A stretch of DNA of 64,000 nucleotides from Synechococcus sp. PCC 7335 (GCF_000155595.1 NZ_DS989904.1:4209987-4273986); one strand, 5' to 3'. Numbered from the stretch's first letter, positions 17,394-27,195 are shown. Made by a program: numbers and translations. The notes: generated by a model from the letters alone, not told the origin.

Positions 17394-18866
17394 ATGAGCG
17401 AACCAATCTCTCAGCCCAACCTCTTGTCGAACAAAGGTAGCTTTGATGTGAGTGATCAGCCAAACTATCCGCTGACCCAGACGAATTCTAGCCGCTCCGC
17501 AGAACTCAACAAGGAGCTTGGCGAGTTCGCTCAGCTAAGCCTACAGCCTGCCGAAACTCAACAAGCTATCAACACCAGTCAAGTAGCACTAGGTGGTTCG
17601 ATTTTTCTGACGTTGATTGTAATTACCGCAGTGATTGCATTCCTAAAAGCCTGTTTGAGAATATGTAAGCCCAATGAGATTCTGATTATCTCCGGTCGTA
17701 AGTACAAACAACCAGATGGTCGAGAAGTCGGCTATCGAGTGGTATTTGGTGGGCGGGCTCTGGTGATTCCGATTATCGAGCAAGTCGAAAGAATGGATAT
17801 GACTACGATGCCGATTCCGGTGGAGGTGAGCAATTCTTATGCGAAAGGTGGAACGCCATTGAATATCCAGGCGATCGCAAACGTTAAAGTCTCTAGCAAA
17901 CGCAACATCGTCGGCAATGCGATTGAGCGCTTCTTGGGCCGCAATCGCTCTGAGATTCGCCGGGTCGTTCGTGAAACCCTAGAGGGGAACTTGCGGGGTG
18001 TCGTGGCTAATCTTACGCCTGAACAGGTCAACGAAGATCGCCTCAACTTCGCCGAGCGGATTGCTGAAGATGTGGCCCGCGATCTTAATAAGCTAGGTCT
18101 ACAGCTCGATACGCTCAAAGTTCAAAGCGTTACGGATGATATGGGCTATCTCAGCTCTATTGGTCGCCGACAGATTGCGAAGATTGTCCGCGATGCCGAA
18201 ATTGCAGAGGCAGAAGCACTAGGCCAGGCTGAACGAATCGAGGCAGACTGCCAGAAGCGAGCCGAGATGTTTAAGTCTCAAGCCTTAACGATTACACAGC
18301 AAAAGCAAAATGAGCTGCGTAAGATTAAAGCCGAGCTAGACCAGCGCTCGAAATCAGAAGAAGAGCGCACGGCGGCAGCGGCGAAGGAGGCTAGAGCTAG
18401 GGCCGAGCAGCAACTGCAGACAGTTAGAGCCAAATTAGAGCGATTACGTTTGCAAGCTGACGAAGTCTTACCCGCCGAAGCCCGCCGAGAAGCGCAGGCA
18501 TTACACGCTAAAGGCGCTGCCGCTGAGACCGCAGAAAATGCTAAAGCCGCCGCTGCTGTGAATGAAATGCTCGCTCAAGTGTGGCAGGAGACGGGCGCAA
18601 GTTCTAATCAAATCTTCTTGCTGCAGCAAATTGAAATGATCTTGAAAGAAGCGGCAGCGATTCCTGATCGGATGCAGCTGCAAAACATCAACGTGGTTGA
18701 CAACGGAGATGGCAAGGCGATCGCGAGCTTAGCGAATGTCTATCCCGAAGTGGTCAGACAGTTTTTAGACCAGGTCAAACAGACCCTGGGAATTGATGTG
18801 ATTGGAACGCTAAACTCGCACAGCATAGCTAGCCCCGACATACCTACAGAATCGCTTAAATCATGA
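17394..18866 (+). CDS. Flotillin-like SPFH domain protein, first copy
   Basis: A 490-residue band-7 protein. After a polar N-terminal extension of about 65 residues comes one membrane segment (GSIFLTLIVITAVIAF), then the SPFH domain with CKPNEILIISGRK, VIPIIEQVERMDM and LEGNLRGVVANLTPEQVNED. Residues about 265-380 are a long Ala/Glu/Lys/Arg-rich coiled coil (AEIAEAEALGQAERIEAD), as in flotillins that oligomerise at membranes. The C-terminus contains QIFLLQQIEMILKEAAAI, similar to the end of the next gene. It lies 32 bp after the NfeD-like gene and 70 bp before the second flotillin, so one transcript is likely. The pair looks like a tandem duplication. A role in organising membrane rafts or secretion is inferred from the family. 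Confidence 0.85.
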   Translation: MSEPISQPNLLSNKGSFDVSDQPNYPLTQTNSSRSAELNKELGEFAQLSLQPAETQQAINTSQVALGGSIFLTLIVITAVIAFLKACLRICKPNEILIISGRKYKQPDGREVGYRVVFGGRALVIPIIEQVERMDMTTMPIPVEVSNSYAKGGTPLNIQAIANVKVSSKRNIVGNAIERFLGRNRSEIRRVVRETLEGNLRGVVANLTPEQVNEDRLNFAERIAEDVARDLNKLGLQLDTLKVQSVTDDMGYLSSIGRRQIAKIVRDAEIAEAEALGQAERIEADCQKRAEMFKSQALTITQQKQNELRKIKAELDQRSKSEEERTAAAAKEARARAEQQLQTVRAKLERLRLQADEVLPAEARREAQALHAKGAAAETAENAKAAAAVNEMLAQVWQETGASSNQIFLLQQIEMILKEAAAIPDRMQLQNINVVDNGDGKAIASLANVYPEVVRQFLDQVKQTLGIDVIGTLNSHSIASPDIPTESLKS

Positions 18867-18936
18867 GACCTTTACCGTTCAACAACAGTCTTTATTTACT
18901 CAACGCCTTTATCCACTTAACTAGGAGCACGAACTG

Positions 18937-20217
18937 ATGGGAGGACTCATTATCATCTTGCTGGCCGCCGCTGGGCTAGGTTCTTTCACTATCAAGAATC
19001 TGTACTACATCTGTCAGCCGAACGAAGTGCTGATCTTTGCGGGCAGCAGTCGCAAAATGGGTAATACCAAGGTAGGTTATCGGCTAGTCAAAGGCGGTAG
19101 CAGCATTCGCACTCCCCTACTTGAAAAAGTGATGCGAATGAACCTCAACAATATGATCATTGAGCTAAAGGTTTCTAACGCCTATTCAAAAGGAGGCATT
19201 CCGCTACATGTCTCGGGGGTAGCTAATATCAAAATCGCAGGCGAAGAGCCAACTATTCATAATGCAATTGAGCGGCTATTAGGTAAGCCTCGCAAAGAAA
19301 TTGAAAAGATAGCTAAGGAAACACTAGAAGGTAATCTTCGAGGTGTGCTGGCCAGCCTGACCCCTGAGCAAGTGAATGAAGACAAGATCGCGTTTGCCAA
19401 AAGCCTACTGAACGAAGCCGAAGAAGATCTTGAAAAGCTGGGCTTAGTGCTAGATACTTTGCAGATTCAGAACATCTCTGATGAGGTGCGCTATCTTGAT
19501 TCGATTGGCCGCAAACAGCAGGCCGACCTACAACGAGATGCACGGATTGCAGAAGCAGAGGCTAAGGCGGAATCAGAAATTCAAACAGCTGAGAATGAGA
19601 AGATTACTCAGGTGCGTCGGCTAGAGCGCGATACCGGCATCGCTCAAGCAGCGGCTGAACAGCGAACCCAAGATGCTTTAACGATGCGAGCGGCTGTGAT
19701 TGCAGAAGCCGAATCAGAGATTGCTTCTGAGCTAGCGCGTATTCAAGCAGATGTGCCCGTACAGCAAGAAAGAATTAAACAGGTGTTAGAGCAGCTCAAG
19801 GCGGATGTGATTGCACCAGCAGAGGCCGATTGCAAACGCGCAATCGCTCAGGCAAAAGGAAATGCCTCTACCATTATCGAAGAAGGAAAAGCTCAGGCCG
19901 AAGGTACCCGTAGCCTAGCCGAATCTTGGATAGCAGCAGGTGATCGAGCTCGCGATATCTTCTTGCTACAAAAGCTAGAAGTTCTGCTCAAGACGCTGAC
20001 GGCTACCGTTCCTGAGGTTGCTGTACAAAACGTTACGGTCATTGACACTCAATCTGGCAACCTAGCGACTCAAGCAGCGGCGTTCATGGCTCAGCTCAAG
20101 CAAACCGCAGGCATTGACTTAGCGGCTGCAATCAACGGTCTCAATAGCGACTCAAATAGTAGTAGTAGTAACGAGAACGGTAACGGTGTAAAGGGGTCTC
20201 TTCCCCCAGCTGAGTAA
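18937..20217 (+). CDS. Flotillin-like SPFH domain protein, second copy
   Basis: A 426-residue paralogue of the preceding gene without the polar N-terminal extension: the membrane segment begins at residue 2 (GGLIIILLAAAGLGSF). The SPFH domain again shows CQPNEVLIFAGS, TPLLEKVMRMNLNN and LEGNLRGVLASLTPEQVNED. A coiled coil of about 140 residues (AEAEAKAESEIQTAENEK) follows, then the shared DIFLLQKLEVLLKTL segment. The tail is Ser/Asn-rich. GGAG lies about 10 bases before the ATG. The stop codon falls in the first unit of an imperfect 16-bp repeat (20209-20240). Together with the NfeD-like protein it probably forms a hetero-oligomeric flotillin scaffold. Confidence 0.85.
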   Translation: MGGLIIILLAAAGLGSFTIKNLYYICQPNEVLIFAGSSRKMGNTKVGYRLVKGGSSIRTPLLEKVMRMNLNNMIIELKVSNAYSKGGIPLHVSGVANIKIAGEEPTIHNAIERLLGKPRKEIEKIAKETLEGNLRGVLASLTPEQVNEDKIAFAKSLLNEAEEDLEKLGLVLDTLQIQNISDEVRYLDSIGRKQQADLQRDARIAEAEAKAESEIQTAENEKITQVRRLERDTGIAQAAAEQRTQDALTMRAAVIAEAESEIASELARIQADVPVQQERIKQVLEQLKADVIAPAEADCKRAIAQAKGNASTIIEEGKAQAEGTRSLAESWIAAGDRARDIFLLQKLEVLLKTLTATVPEVAVQNVTVIDTQSGNLATQAAAFMAQLKQTAGIDLAAAINGLNSDSNSSSSNENGNGVKGSLPPAE

Positions 20218-20234
20218 TTCCTCGGCTGAGTAAT

Positions 20235-20250
20235 GATAGCGATCGCTATC
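20235..20250. repeat. Extended HIP1 palindrome
   Basis: GATAGCGATCGCTATC is a perfect 16-base palindrome centred on the HIP1 octamer GCGATCGC, in the gap after the second flotillin gene. Confidence 0.7.
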
Positions 20251-20298
20251 TCTCCTATCTGAGTAATCAGACACCAGAGCAAAAGAAAGCGTGCCTTA

Positions 20299-20322
20299 CA
20301 ATAAAACGAACAATAAAACGAA
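20299..20322. repeat. Exact 12-bp tandem duplication (caataaaacgaa)
   Basis: Two identical copies at 20299-20310 and 20311-20322, about 25 bp before the SirB1 family gene. Confidence 0.8.
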
Positions 20323-20348
20323 TCTATCTACCTCTTTGCTTGGAGCCT

Positions 20349-21167
20349 ATGAGACTTTCTCCCGCTGGGCAACGCTTCTATCAGGAAGTCCAAAAATCTA
20401 ACGGCCGAATTAGCTTAGCCGCTGCAGCGCTTTATATAGCTCAAGAAGAGTACTGGGATATGGACCCAGGGGTTTATCTAGAGAAACTCGATCAGATGGC
20501 CTCAACTGTGCGATCGCGCTTGCCAAGGGGCCGATATCCTCTGAAGGTGATTCAAGTTATTAATGAGTATTTGTTTGAGGAACTTAAGTTCTCAGGTAAC
20601 CAAGTCGACTATTACGATCCAGATAATAGTTACTTAAACTGTGTGTTGGACCGGCGGCTGGGCATTCCAATTTCGCTGTCGCTAGTGTACTTGGAGGTTG
20701 CCCACCGAGTAAGGTTTCCGATGGTAGGTGTGGGAATGCCCGGACACTTTTTGATCCGCCCTGTGATTGAAGAGATGGAGGTATTTGTTGATCCCTTTCA
20801 TCAGGGGGAAGTGTTGTTCGTCGCTGACTGTCAGGAACGATTCAGGCAGCTGTTTCCCCAGGCGCAGTGGCAGTCAGATTTTCTAAACGGGGTCATGCCT
20901 AAATCATTTCTAGCGAGAATGCTGATGAATCTAAAGAGCATCTACATACAGCTTGAGGCATACAAACAAGCGATTAGTGTGCTAGATAAACTGCTGCTGC
21001 TTCGACCTCTAGATACGCTGCAATTACGCGATCGTGGCCTGTTGCACCATCAGCTGCAAAACGATCGGCTGGCTAAGCAGGATCTAGAGAGCTACTTGCG
21101 ATCGCACCCTACCCCTCCTGATAGTCTCAAAATCCAACAGATTCTCGCTGGTCTCAACCGTAGCTAG
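20349..21167 (+). CDS. SirB1 family protein with transglutaminase-like fold and C-terminal TPR region
   Basis: The N-terminal two thirds match the SirB1 family: ALYIAQEEYWDMDPGVYLE, then NSYLNCVLDRRLGIPISLSL and GVGMPGHFLIRP, with Cys and His in the positions of a transglutaminase-like catalytic pair. The C-terminal 75 residues (AYKQAISVLDKLLLLRPLD, then LQNDRLAKQDLESYL) form about two TPR-like helical hairpins. Biochemical function is not established for this family. I use ATG 20349, with GGAG shortly upstream; a TTG three codons earlier is possible. It stands between the flotillin operon and hisA, 68 bp before the latter, on the same strand. Confidence 0.8.
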   Translation: MRLSPAGQRFYQEVQKSNGRISLAAAALYIAQEEYWDMDPGVYLEKLDQMASTVRSRLPRGRYPLKVIQVINEYLFEELKFSGNQVDYYDPDNSYLNCVLDRRLGIPISLSLVYLEVAHRVRFPMVGVGMPGHFLIRPVIEEMEVFVDPFHQGEVLFVADCQERFRQLFPQAQWQSDFLNGVMPKSFLARMLMNLKSIYIQLEAYKQAISVLDKLLLLRPLDTLQLRDRGLLHHQLQNDRLAKQDLESYLRSHPTPPDSLKIQQILAGLNRS

Positions 21168-21235
21168 GAGGCTACCGTCGCTAGCACCGATCTTCCTTGG
21201 TACAATTTGGAACGAGTTCTATAGATAAAAAGTAA

Positions 21236-22009
21236 ATGGATGTCATCCCGGCTATCGATCTGCTAGAAGGGCGCTGCGTACGACTATTTCAAGGCGACTA
21301 TGAAAAGTCGCAGGTCTTTAACGATAACCCCGTAGAGGTCGCGAAGCAGTGGGAAGCCGAGGGCGCGACTCGTCTGCATCTAGTTGACTTAGACGGTGCT
21401 AAGGCAGGCAAGCCGGAAAACTGGCAGGCGATTAAAGCTATTGTAGCGGCCGTTGATCTGCCTGTTCAGGTGGGGGGTGGACTGCGCGATGCTGACAGAG
21501 TGAGCGCTCTGTTTGATCTAGGTGTGCAGTATGCGATTCTAGGTACCGCCGCTGTCGAAAATCCAGAACTCGTGGGACAGTTAAGCAGCCAGTTTCCTGA
21601 ACGGATCATCGTCGGTATTGACGCGCGTGAAGGTAAAGTTGCAACTCGAGGCTGGCTAGAGACTTCTGAAGTCATGGCTGTTGATCTAGCCAAGCGTATG
21701 GAAGAGCAAGGCACCGCCGCTATTGTCTATACAGATATCAAGCGTGATGGCACAATGAAAGGCCCAAACTTAGCGGCCCTTAGAGAACTCGCAACGGCTA
21801 TCAAAACGCCTGTGATTGCCTCGGGCGGTGTTAGCTCTACTTCAGATTTGATGAGTTTGCTAGGACTGGTGCCTGCAGGTGTCTCCGGTGTAATCGTTGG
21901 GAAAGCACTATACACAGGCGATGTCGTGCTCAAAGACGCGATTAGAGCAGTTGGCCCAGGACGCTGGCAAGATGTGCCACCGGACTTAGGAACTTCTGCG
22001 ATCGCCTAG
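21236..22009 (+). CDS. hisA: Phosphoribosylformimino-5-aminoimidazole carboxamide ribotide isomerase
   Basis: HisA catalyses the Amadori rearrangement of ProFAR to PRFAR in histidine synthesis. The 257-residue TIM barrel starts with [17 protein letters not shown], giving the catalytic Asp8. It has [20 protein letters not shown] (first phosphate site), [14 protein letters not shown] with the second catalytic Asp, and VIASGGVSS (second phosphate site). The length is standard. The start is fixed by the first strand beginning at residue 2. Other his genes are not nearby, as is common in cyanobacteria, where they are dispersed. Confidence 0.97.
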   Translation: MDVIPAIDLLEGRCVRLFQGDYEKSQVFNDNPVEVAKQWEAEGATRLHLVDLDGAKAGKPENWQAIKAIVAAVDLPVQVGGGLRDADRVSALFDLGVQYAILGTAAVENPELVGQLSSQFPERIIVGIDAREGKVATRGWLETSEVMAVDLAKRMEEQGTAAIVYTDIKRDGTMKGPNLAALRELATAIKTPVIASGGVSSTSDLMSLLGLVPAGVSGVIVGKALYTGDVVLKDAIRAVGPGRWQDVPPDLGTSAIA

Positions 22010-22065
22010 GTCATGTGATTTAGTCCACAGAACTGAGTTTCTACGATTGAGCGGAGTAGATAGCG

Positions 22066-22470
22066 CTAGCCGTTACTTTGCTTTAAAGCTTCAATCTCTT
22101 GGCGCATAGCAATTAGTTCTGCAGTCAAAGACTCGACTTCGTTTTTTAGCTCAGTATCTACAACGGGGGTCGCTACAGTTGTCACTGTTTTTGGCTCGGG
22201 AGGAGCACTCTGAGTAAAGGGAGAAGAGGCGCTTCTAAAAGGCTCTGGCATTTGGCTAGTAACGCCTTCAACAAAATCACGTGCTTCCTTTTCGGTAAGC
22301 GCACCCCGGACTTCAAGCTTATCTGCTAATCGCTCCCAGTCTGTGCCAATCGCTGAAAAATCAGCCGCCGCTCGCTGAGGATCTTGAATAGCTTCTACTG
22401 CTGAAGATGCAGCACCAAGCGTTACCCGGTACCCTTTTTGTAACAGCTCAGTCAATGTATCAGTATTCAT
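22066..22470 (-). CDS. Small phasin-like helical protein
   Basis: A 134-residue protein without membrane segment or signal peptide. Residues 1-70 are amphipathic helix (TDTLTELLQKGYRVTLGAAS, then DWERLADKLEVRG), which resembles phasin-type or granule-associated proteins. EKEARDFVEGV follows. A Pro/Ser/Thr-rich linker leads to a C-terminal coiled coil (ELKNEVESLTAELIAMRQEI). Proteins like this are conserved in cyanobacteria, but I know no proven function. It is 160 bp downstream of guaA on the same strand and convergent with hisA. The phasin label is a resemblance only. Confidence 0.6.
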   Translation of the reverse strand: MNTDTLTELLQKGYRVTLGAASSAVEAIQDPQRAAADFSAIGTDWERLADKLEVRGALTEKEARDFVEGVTSQMPEPFRSASSPFTQSAPPEPKTVTTVATPVVDTELKNEVESLTAELIAMRQEIEALKQSNG

Positions 22471-22630
22471 AGCGCTATAAATTCATCTCTGTATAATTCA
22501 TTGTGCCGCAAACCTTAGTCCCTGACTATGCACTCCAAAGAGATCCCACCACAGGCGTAGTCCATGGTACACAGCCGAGTACATAATAGTCTGGTTACCC
22601 TCTAGAGGTCAGTTCTTTAAAGGTCCGTTC

Positions 22631-24265
22631 TTACTCCCATTCAATCGTGCCAGGTGGCTTGGACGTAATATCGTAAACCACTCGATTAACGCCCTCCACT
22701 TCATTGACTACCCGGTTGGAAATATTTTCTAGTAGCTCATAAGGTGCTCGTGACCAATCGGCTGTCATCCCATCTTCACTACTGACTAAGCGCAGCACAA
22801 TTGGGTAAGCATAGGTACGCTGATCGCCCATAACCCCAACGCTACGCACCGGTAATAAAACGCCGAATGCCTGCCAGAAATCATGATAGCTATCGCTACG
22901 ACGAATCTCTTGTCGGATGATATAGTCAGCTTCTCTGAGGATATGAAGACGCTCAGCTGTCACTTCGCCCAGGATACGAATTGCTAAACCGGGGCCAGGA
23001 AAGGGATGTCGTCGAACGATGTCTTCGGGTAGGTTCACCGCAGTTCCAACTTTGCGCACTTCATCTTTAAAGAGTTTTCGCAGTGGTTCGATCAGCTTGA
23101 ATCTTAGATCTTCTGGCAACCCACCGACGTTGTGATGACTTTTGATCTTGACGGCAACTCGCTCTCCCGTACTCGGATCGACATTGGTATCAGCAGATTC
23201 AATTACGTCAGGATAGAGCGTTCCTTGCGCTAGATAGTCAAAAGGTCCAAGCCGAGTCGATTCTTCTTCAAAGACTTGAATGAACTCGTGGCCAATAATT
23301 TTACGCTTTTCTTCTGGGTCAGTGACTCCCTTGATCTTGGCTAGAAATCTGTCCCTAGCGTCGATATACTCCACGTTGATATGAAATCTATTATTAAAAA
23401 TTTCGATCAAGCGCTCAGGCTCACGCTTACGCATGAAACCTTGATCGATAAACATGCAGGTCAGCTGTTCACCAATCGCTTTGTGCAGCAGAAAGGCTAA
23501 CGTAGAAGAGTCCACCCCTCCAGATAGGGCCAATAGGACTCGCTGATCTCCCACTTTTGCGCGCACCTCTCGGATAGCCTCTTCGACAAAAGCTTCGGTA
23601 GTCCAGGTGGGTTCGCACTGACAGATATCGTAGACAAAATTACGAATCAGGGTGCTGCCTTCGGTAGAGTGAACGACCTCTGGATGAAACTGGACGCCAT
23701 AGAATTTCTTTTGGTGGTTGGCGATCGCCGCTTGAGGCGTATTCACCGTATGAGCAAGTACCTCAAATCCTTCTGGTAGCCGCGTGACTGAGTCAGCATG
23801 ACTCATCCACATCGTTGAAGCGTCGGCCACGTTCTTCAGAATGTCAGTACCTGCATCAACTAACAGTGAGGCCTTGCCGTACTCGCCACGCTCCACCCGC
23901 TCGACCTGTCCGCCAAGCTGCTGCACCATCAACTGCATTCCGTAGCACACCCCTAGTACTGGAATTCCCAAATTCCAAATTTCAGGATCGCAGGCCGGAG
24001 CACCTTTATCGTAGACCGAATTAGGTCCACCCGAGAGAATGATTCCTTTAGGGTTTAGCTGACGAAGCTGCTCAGCACTGGTGCGATAAGAGAGCACTTC
24101 TGAATACACTTCTGTTTCGCGAATGCGGCGAGCAATCAGCTCAGAGTATTGTGAGCCGAAATCTAGAATCGCTAGCATCTGACGATTGAGCTTAGAGGAT
24201 TCAACAGTGACTAAAGAGTCGGTAGTGTGGGCTAATGAGACTGGAGTTTGAGAAGTCACAATCAA
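22631..24265 (-). CDS. guaA: GMP synthase (glutamine-hydrolysing)
   Basis: GuaA converts XMP to GMP using ATP and glutamine. The 544-residue protein has an N-terminal class I glutamine amidotransferase domain ([16 protein letters not shown]; nucleophile in GVCYGMQLM; His and Glu in QFHPEVVHS), the ATP-pyrophosphatase domain with P-loop [11 protein letters not shown], and the dimerisation domain ending in [11 protein letters not shown]. Its N-terminus is about 25 residues longer than the enterobacterial enzyme, without a clear targeting signal. Cyanobacterial genomes often have guaA next to cbiD, as here, though 516 bp of non-coding DNA separates them. Confidence 0.97.
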   Translation of the reverse strand: MIVTSQTPVSLAHTTDSLVTVESSKLNRQMLAILDFGSQYSELIARRIRETEVYSEVLSYRTSAEQLRQLNPKGIILSGGPNSVYDKGAPACDPEIWNLGIPVLGVCYGMQLMVQQLGGQVERVERGEYGKASLLVDAGTDILKNVADASTMWMSHADSVTRLPEGFEVLAHTVNTPQAAIANHQKKFYGVQFHPEVVHSTEGSTLIRNFVYDICQCEPTWTTEAFVEEAIREVRAKVGDQRVLLALSGGVDSSTLAFLLHKAIGEQLTCMFIDQGFMRKREPERLIEIFNNRFHINVEYIDARDRFLAKIKGVTDPEEKRKIIGHEFIQVFEEESTRLGPFDYLAQGTLYPDVIESADTNVDPSTGERVAVKIKSHHNVGGLPEDLRFKLIEPLRKLFKDEVRKVGTAVNLPEDIVRRHPFPGPGLAIRILGEVTAERLHILREADYIIRQEIRRSDSYHDFWQAFGVLLPVRSVGVMGDQRTYAYPIVLRLVSSEDGMTADWSRAPYELLENISNRVVNEVEGVNRVVYDITSKPPGTIEWE

Positions 24266-24366
24266 TCCTTCGGGTTTAGTTTGTATGCCTGACGGCGCTG
24301 GTGGGAATCCACCACTTGCTCTTTGAAAAAAGATTGTAAAGACAAACCAAAGAACTAAGACACTTT

Positions 24367-24411
24367 GGTTATGAAATCAATGGTTATGACATCGACGGTT
24401 ATGAAGTCGAA
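24367..24411. repeat. 15-bp tandem repeat, three imperfect copies (ggttatgaaatcaat)
   Basis: Copies start at 24367, 24382 and 24397 and share ggttatga at the start with scattered changes after it. They lie about 100 bp upstream of guaA. Confidence 0.8.
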
Positions 24412-24631
24412 GTTACGGGTTCTACTTACTAATAATGCTAAGCATCAGTAGGTCAACTACACCAAAACACGAACGCAAATTTTTATCTCAAACTTCTGAA
24501 GGTACTAGAGAGTGATTAGAGGGGCTAAGCTGAGATTGAGTTGGCGACTATCATCAAAATAATCGAACTTATAAAACCTGTTCAGTGTGTCGGTCAGGTT
24601 GGCAGTCGCTTTGCGTACCAGCTTGCTAATT

Positions 24632-24673
24632 AGTGGTTTTGCTGGCAAACTCAGTGGTTTTACTAGCAAACTT
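24632..24673. repeat. 21-bp tandem duplication, imperfect
   Basis: Copies 24632-24652 and 24653-24673 both begin agtggtttt and differ at three positions. They lie downstream of cbiD. Confidence 0.75.
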
Positions 24674-24781
24674 GATAATTATCCTAATTCTGAAGGCAAT
24701 AGGCGACTGACGTTGAAAGGATACGGATATAGTATTCTACTTCCTAATTTAGAGTAACAAACTAATAGCCCCCTAAAAGGG

Positions 24782-25894
24782 CTAGTTAGCTAACAAAAAC
24801 TGAGCGATCTTGCTTTTAACGATAATCTGTCTTTGCCGATCAAAAAGTATGCTGCCGACTTGAACAGTCCGTTCTGTATGGGTTTGAATGTAAGCGGTCG
24901 ATCTCGTATCAATCCGTTCTGCCATTTGCTCATACACCTTCTCTACTCGATTCTCTTTATCTACGTGATCCAATTCTCTCAAGATTTGTAGCGCTGCCTC
25001 CACTGTTGAGCTAGCCAGCACCTGCTGTATCACAGAAGTATTGAGTCTTGCTTGAATACAACAAGCGGCCATAATCTCTTGACGAGCATCAGCAATATGG
25101 TGATGCGTATGAAAAATTCCGCCTGCTAGTTTTATGAGCTTGCCGTGATAGCCGAACAGCAAAATGGAACGCACCCCTAATTCACCAGCTTCGACGAGCA
25201 GCGGTCCTAGCCAATTTGCCGTCTTTAATCGCCTTTGCGCATCGACACCGTGCCTCAGCGCTAGGTCTAGACCGTTTTCACCCAAACAAAAGACTAGGTC
25301 TTGATAGACGGCTGCTTTTTGTCGAAGTCTCTTTCTATAGGCCGTTAGCTGCTCTGGTGCGCTCAAGGGCTGAGCGATCCCGCCAGTTCCCAGAAGCGAC
25401 AAACCATCAACTACGCCAAAGGCTGCATTAGAAGTTCGTAAGGCTAACCGGCGACCTTCAGGCAGAATGATTGTCACCCTAATTTTTTGAGTACTCTTTA
25501 GCTTCGCCGATAGATGCGTATGAATTAGCTTACGAGCGTAGGCGTAGATTGCATCGCCCTGGGCATGGTAGCCGATACCCTCTCCACCTTCCAACAGAAT
25601 TTGTTCTGTCTGATCCCGTTCGGCCCAACTTACCACAGACCAGACAGGTGTATGACGAGTCAGATCTAAATTATCGCCAGGATCGCTACGTGTGATAGCG
25701 AGGGCAGCAGTTTTAGAGAGCAAGGCTGACTGCTCAATAGGTATCTCAACCGTTTCGTTGGGATTGAGTAGGTTGAAAGAAGCAGTGGGTAATGCGCTAG
25801 CGTAGATAAGCTGATGGAGGGAGGCGATCGCGCCTGCACAAGCAAACACTGGCAACGTATAGCCGCTTCTAGCTTGGGTACTTTTTGTCGTCAC
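24782..25894 (-). CDS. cbiD: Cobalt-precorrin-5B (C1)-methyltransferase
   Basis: CbiD adds the C-1 methyl group in the anaerobic-type (early cobalt) corrin pathway. The 370-residue protein shows the family hallmarks: RSGYTLPVFACAGA near the N-terminus, EGGEGIGY near residue 100, then ALRTSNAAFGVVDGLSLLGT and GIAQPLS. The C-terminal half contains LLFGYHGKLIKLAGGIFHTH, typical of CbiD. The hallmark second residue of GTTGI is replaced (GTGGI). It lies in the guaA-cbiD neighbourhood seen in other cyanobacteria. It fits with cobN at 34590 and B12-dependent nrdJ. No B12 box was seen upstream. Confidence 0.94.
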   Translation of the reverse strand: MTTKSTQARSGYTLPVFACAGAIASLHQLIYASALPTASFNLLNPNETVEIPIEQSALLSKTAALAITRSDPGDNLDLTRHTPVWSVVSWAERDQTEQILLEGGEGIGYHAQGDAIYAYARKLIHTHLSAKLKSTQKIRVTIILPEGRRLALRTSNAAFGVVDGLSLLGTGGIAQPLSAPEQLTAYRKRLRQKAAVYQDLVFCLGENGLDLALRHGVDAQRRLKTANWLGPLLVEAGELGVRSILLFGYHGKLIKLAGGIFHTHHHIADARQEIMAACCIQARLNTSVIQQVLASSTVEAALQILRELDHVDKENRVEKVYEQMAERIDTRSTAYIQTHTERTVQVGSILFDRQRQIIVKSKIAQFLLAN

Positions 25895-26039
25895 GACTCT
25901 TCTCTATCTATATCAGTCGTTCTATCGTGTCATCTATCTTGTTAAGTTTACCTAGATAGTCCCCTCTACCTACTAACTACCTAATAGATAGTGGAGTATA
26001 GAAAGCAAGCGCTGTTCTCTTTGCCCTGCTCTTAACTCC

Positions 26040-26107
26040 GTTGTGATTAGCCCCATCGTGATTAGCCCCATCGTGATTAGCCCCGTTGTGATTAGCCCCG
26101 TTGTGAT
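26040..26107. repeat. 15-bp tandem repeat, four copies plus a partial (gttgtgattagcccc)
   Basis: Units start at 26040, 26055, 26070 and 26085, alternating gttgtg- and atcgtg- beginnings. A partial fifth runs from 26100. There are no spacers, so this is not a CRISPR array. The array ends 11 bp before the moaA start codon and therefore lies in its leader or promoter. Confidence 0.92.
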
Positions 26108-26118
26108 GACTTCTTCTA

Positions 26119-27123
26119 ATGAGCTTACCTAATCCACCAAATGCGATTGACTATCTACGCATCAGCCTAGTCGACCGATGCAATTTTCAGTGTGTCTACT
26201 GTATGCCTGAAGGCGTTGATTTGCAGTACGCTCTCAAAGAGCATTGGCTAAGCCAAGATGAGATCTTACAGCTCTTGCGTGGCGTGTTTATTCCATTAGG
26301 CTTTACTCGGTTTCGGCTGACCGGAGGAGAGCCCCTGCTACGGCCTGAAATTGTGGACCTAGTACGAGCAATCACTCAGCTTCCTCAGACCGAAGATCTC
26401 GCTATCACCACGAATGGTTTCTTGCTCAGCAAGCTCGCCCAACCGCTCTATGAGGCAGGCTTACGGCGCATCAACATTAGCCTCGATTCGCTCAATGCCC
26501 AAACCTTTGAGCAGATAATCGGAGGAAAAGGGCGATCGCGTTGGCACGATGTCTGGCAAGGTATCCAAACCGCCCATCAAGTTGGCTTCTCGCCGCTCAA
26601 ACTCAACGTCGTTGTCATTCCTGGGATTAACGATCACGAAGTGCTAGAGTTAGCTGCGCTCTCTATCGAGCAAGAATGGCACGTTCGCTTCATTGAATTT
26701 ATGCCTATTGGCAACGACACTTTGTTTGGCAGCAAAGGTTGGATTGATAGTGAATCGATTCGCCTCCAGATACGCGATCGCTGGGGAATTGAGACCAGCA
26801 GTGTCAAAGGAAACGGCCCAGCAGACGTATTTCAGATTCCGGGTGCGAAAGGAACCATCGGGTTTATCAGTCAAATGTCAGAATGCTTTTGCGATAGATG
26901 TAACCGTATGCGCCTTTCCGCCGATGGTCTCTTGCGCCCTTGCTTACTCAACGAGAATGGCCAAATCGATCTGCGTACTCGCTTACGCAATGGCATCTCG
27001 CTTGCCGAGATACGCGAGCAAGTAGCGGTACTAGTCAATCAAAAACCAGAGATCAACTTCAAAATGCGTGAATCTGGCGTCACCGGAGCCTACAGCCGCA
27101 CCATGTCTCAAATCGGTGGGTAG
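26119..27123 (+). CDS. moaA: GTP 3',8-cyclase (molybdenum cofactor biosynthesis protein A)
   Basis: MoaA is a radical-SAM enzyme that turns GTP into 3',8-cyclo-GTP, the first step of molybdopterin synthesis. The N-terminal [4Fe-4S] motif is CNFQCVYC at about residues 19-26, followed by [13 protein letters not shown]. The C-terminal second cluster is coordinated by CFCDRC and a further Cys after 13 residues (LLRPC). The C-terminus is [16 protein letters not shown], ending in the conserved GG. Length (334) is standard. No convincing Shine-Dalgarno sequence precedes the ATG; an array of 15-bp repeats occupies that place. No other moa genes are nearby. Confidence 0.97.
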   Translation: MSLPNPPNAIDYLRISLVDRCNFQCVYCMPEGVDLQYALKEHWLSQDEILQLLRGVFIPLGFTRFRLTGGEPLLRPEIVDLVRAITQLPQTEDLAITTNGFLLSKLAQPLYEAGLRRINISLDSLNAQTFEQIIGGKGRSRWHDVWQGIQTAHQVGFSPLKLNVVVIPGINDHEVLELAALSIEQEWHVRFIEFMPIGNDTLFGSKGWIDSESIRLQIRDRWGIETSSVKGNGPADVFQIPGAKGTIGFISQMSECFCDRCNRMRLSADGLLRPCLLNENGQIDLRTRLRNGISLAEIREQVAVLVNQKPEINFKMRESGVTGAYSRTMSQIGG

Positions 27124-27153
27124 TAGTCTACTTCCCTACTAAACAAACCTATT

Positions 27154-27195
27154 AAACAAAAGAGCTCCTGGGTTAAACAACCCAAGAGCTTTGCA
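27154..27195. terminator. Bidirectional terminator between moaA and rpsD
   Basis: The stem AGCTCCTGGGTT/AACCCAAGAGCT has a 4-base loop and one mismatch. On the minus strand it is followed by TTTTGTTT, which suits rpsD. On the plus strand the tail is only TTTGC, so it is probably weaker for moaA. Confidence 0.85.

Larger units (their letters stand above)
24266..24781. other. Intergenic region between cbiD and guaA
   Basis: This 516-bp gap contains no gene I can support. It holds two tandem repeats (24367-24411 and 24632-24673). The part next to guaA should carry its promoter (reading leftwards). No riboswitch or tRNA was recognised. Confidence 0.5.

Noticed and set aside
24266-24781. Possible riboswitch or RNA gene in the cbiD-guaA gap
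   Set aside because: Only tandem repeats and AT-rich sequence were seen; no conserved riboswitch core or tRNA fold could be drawn.
26040-26107. Possible CRISPR array
   Set aside because: Units are directly adjacent with no spacers, only 15 bp long, and no cas genes are in the window.
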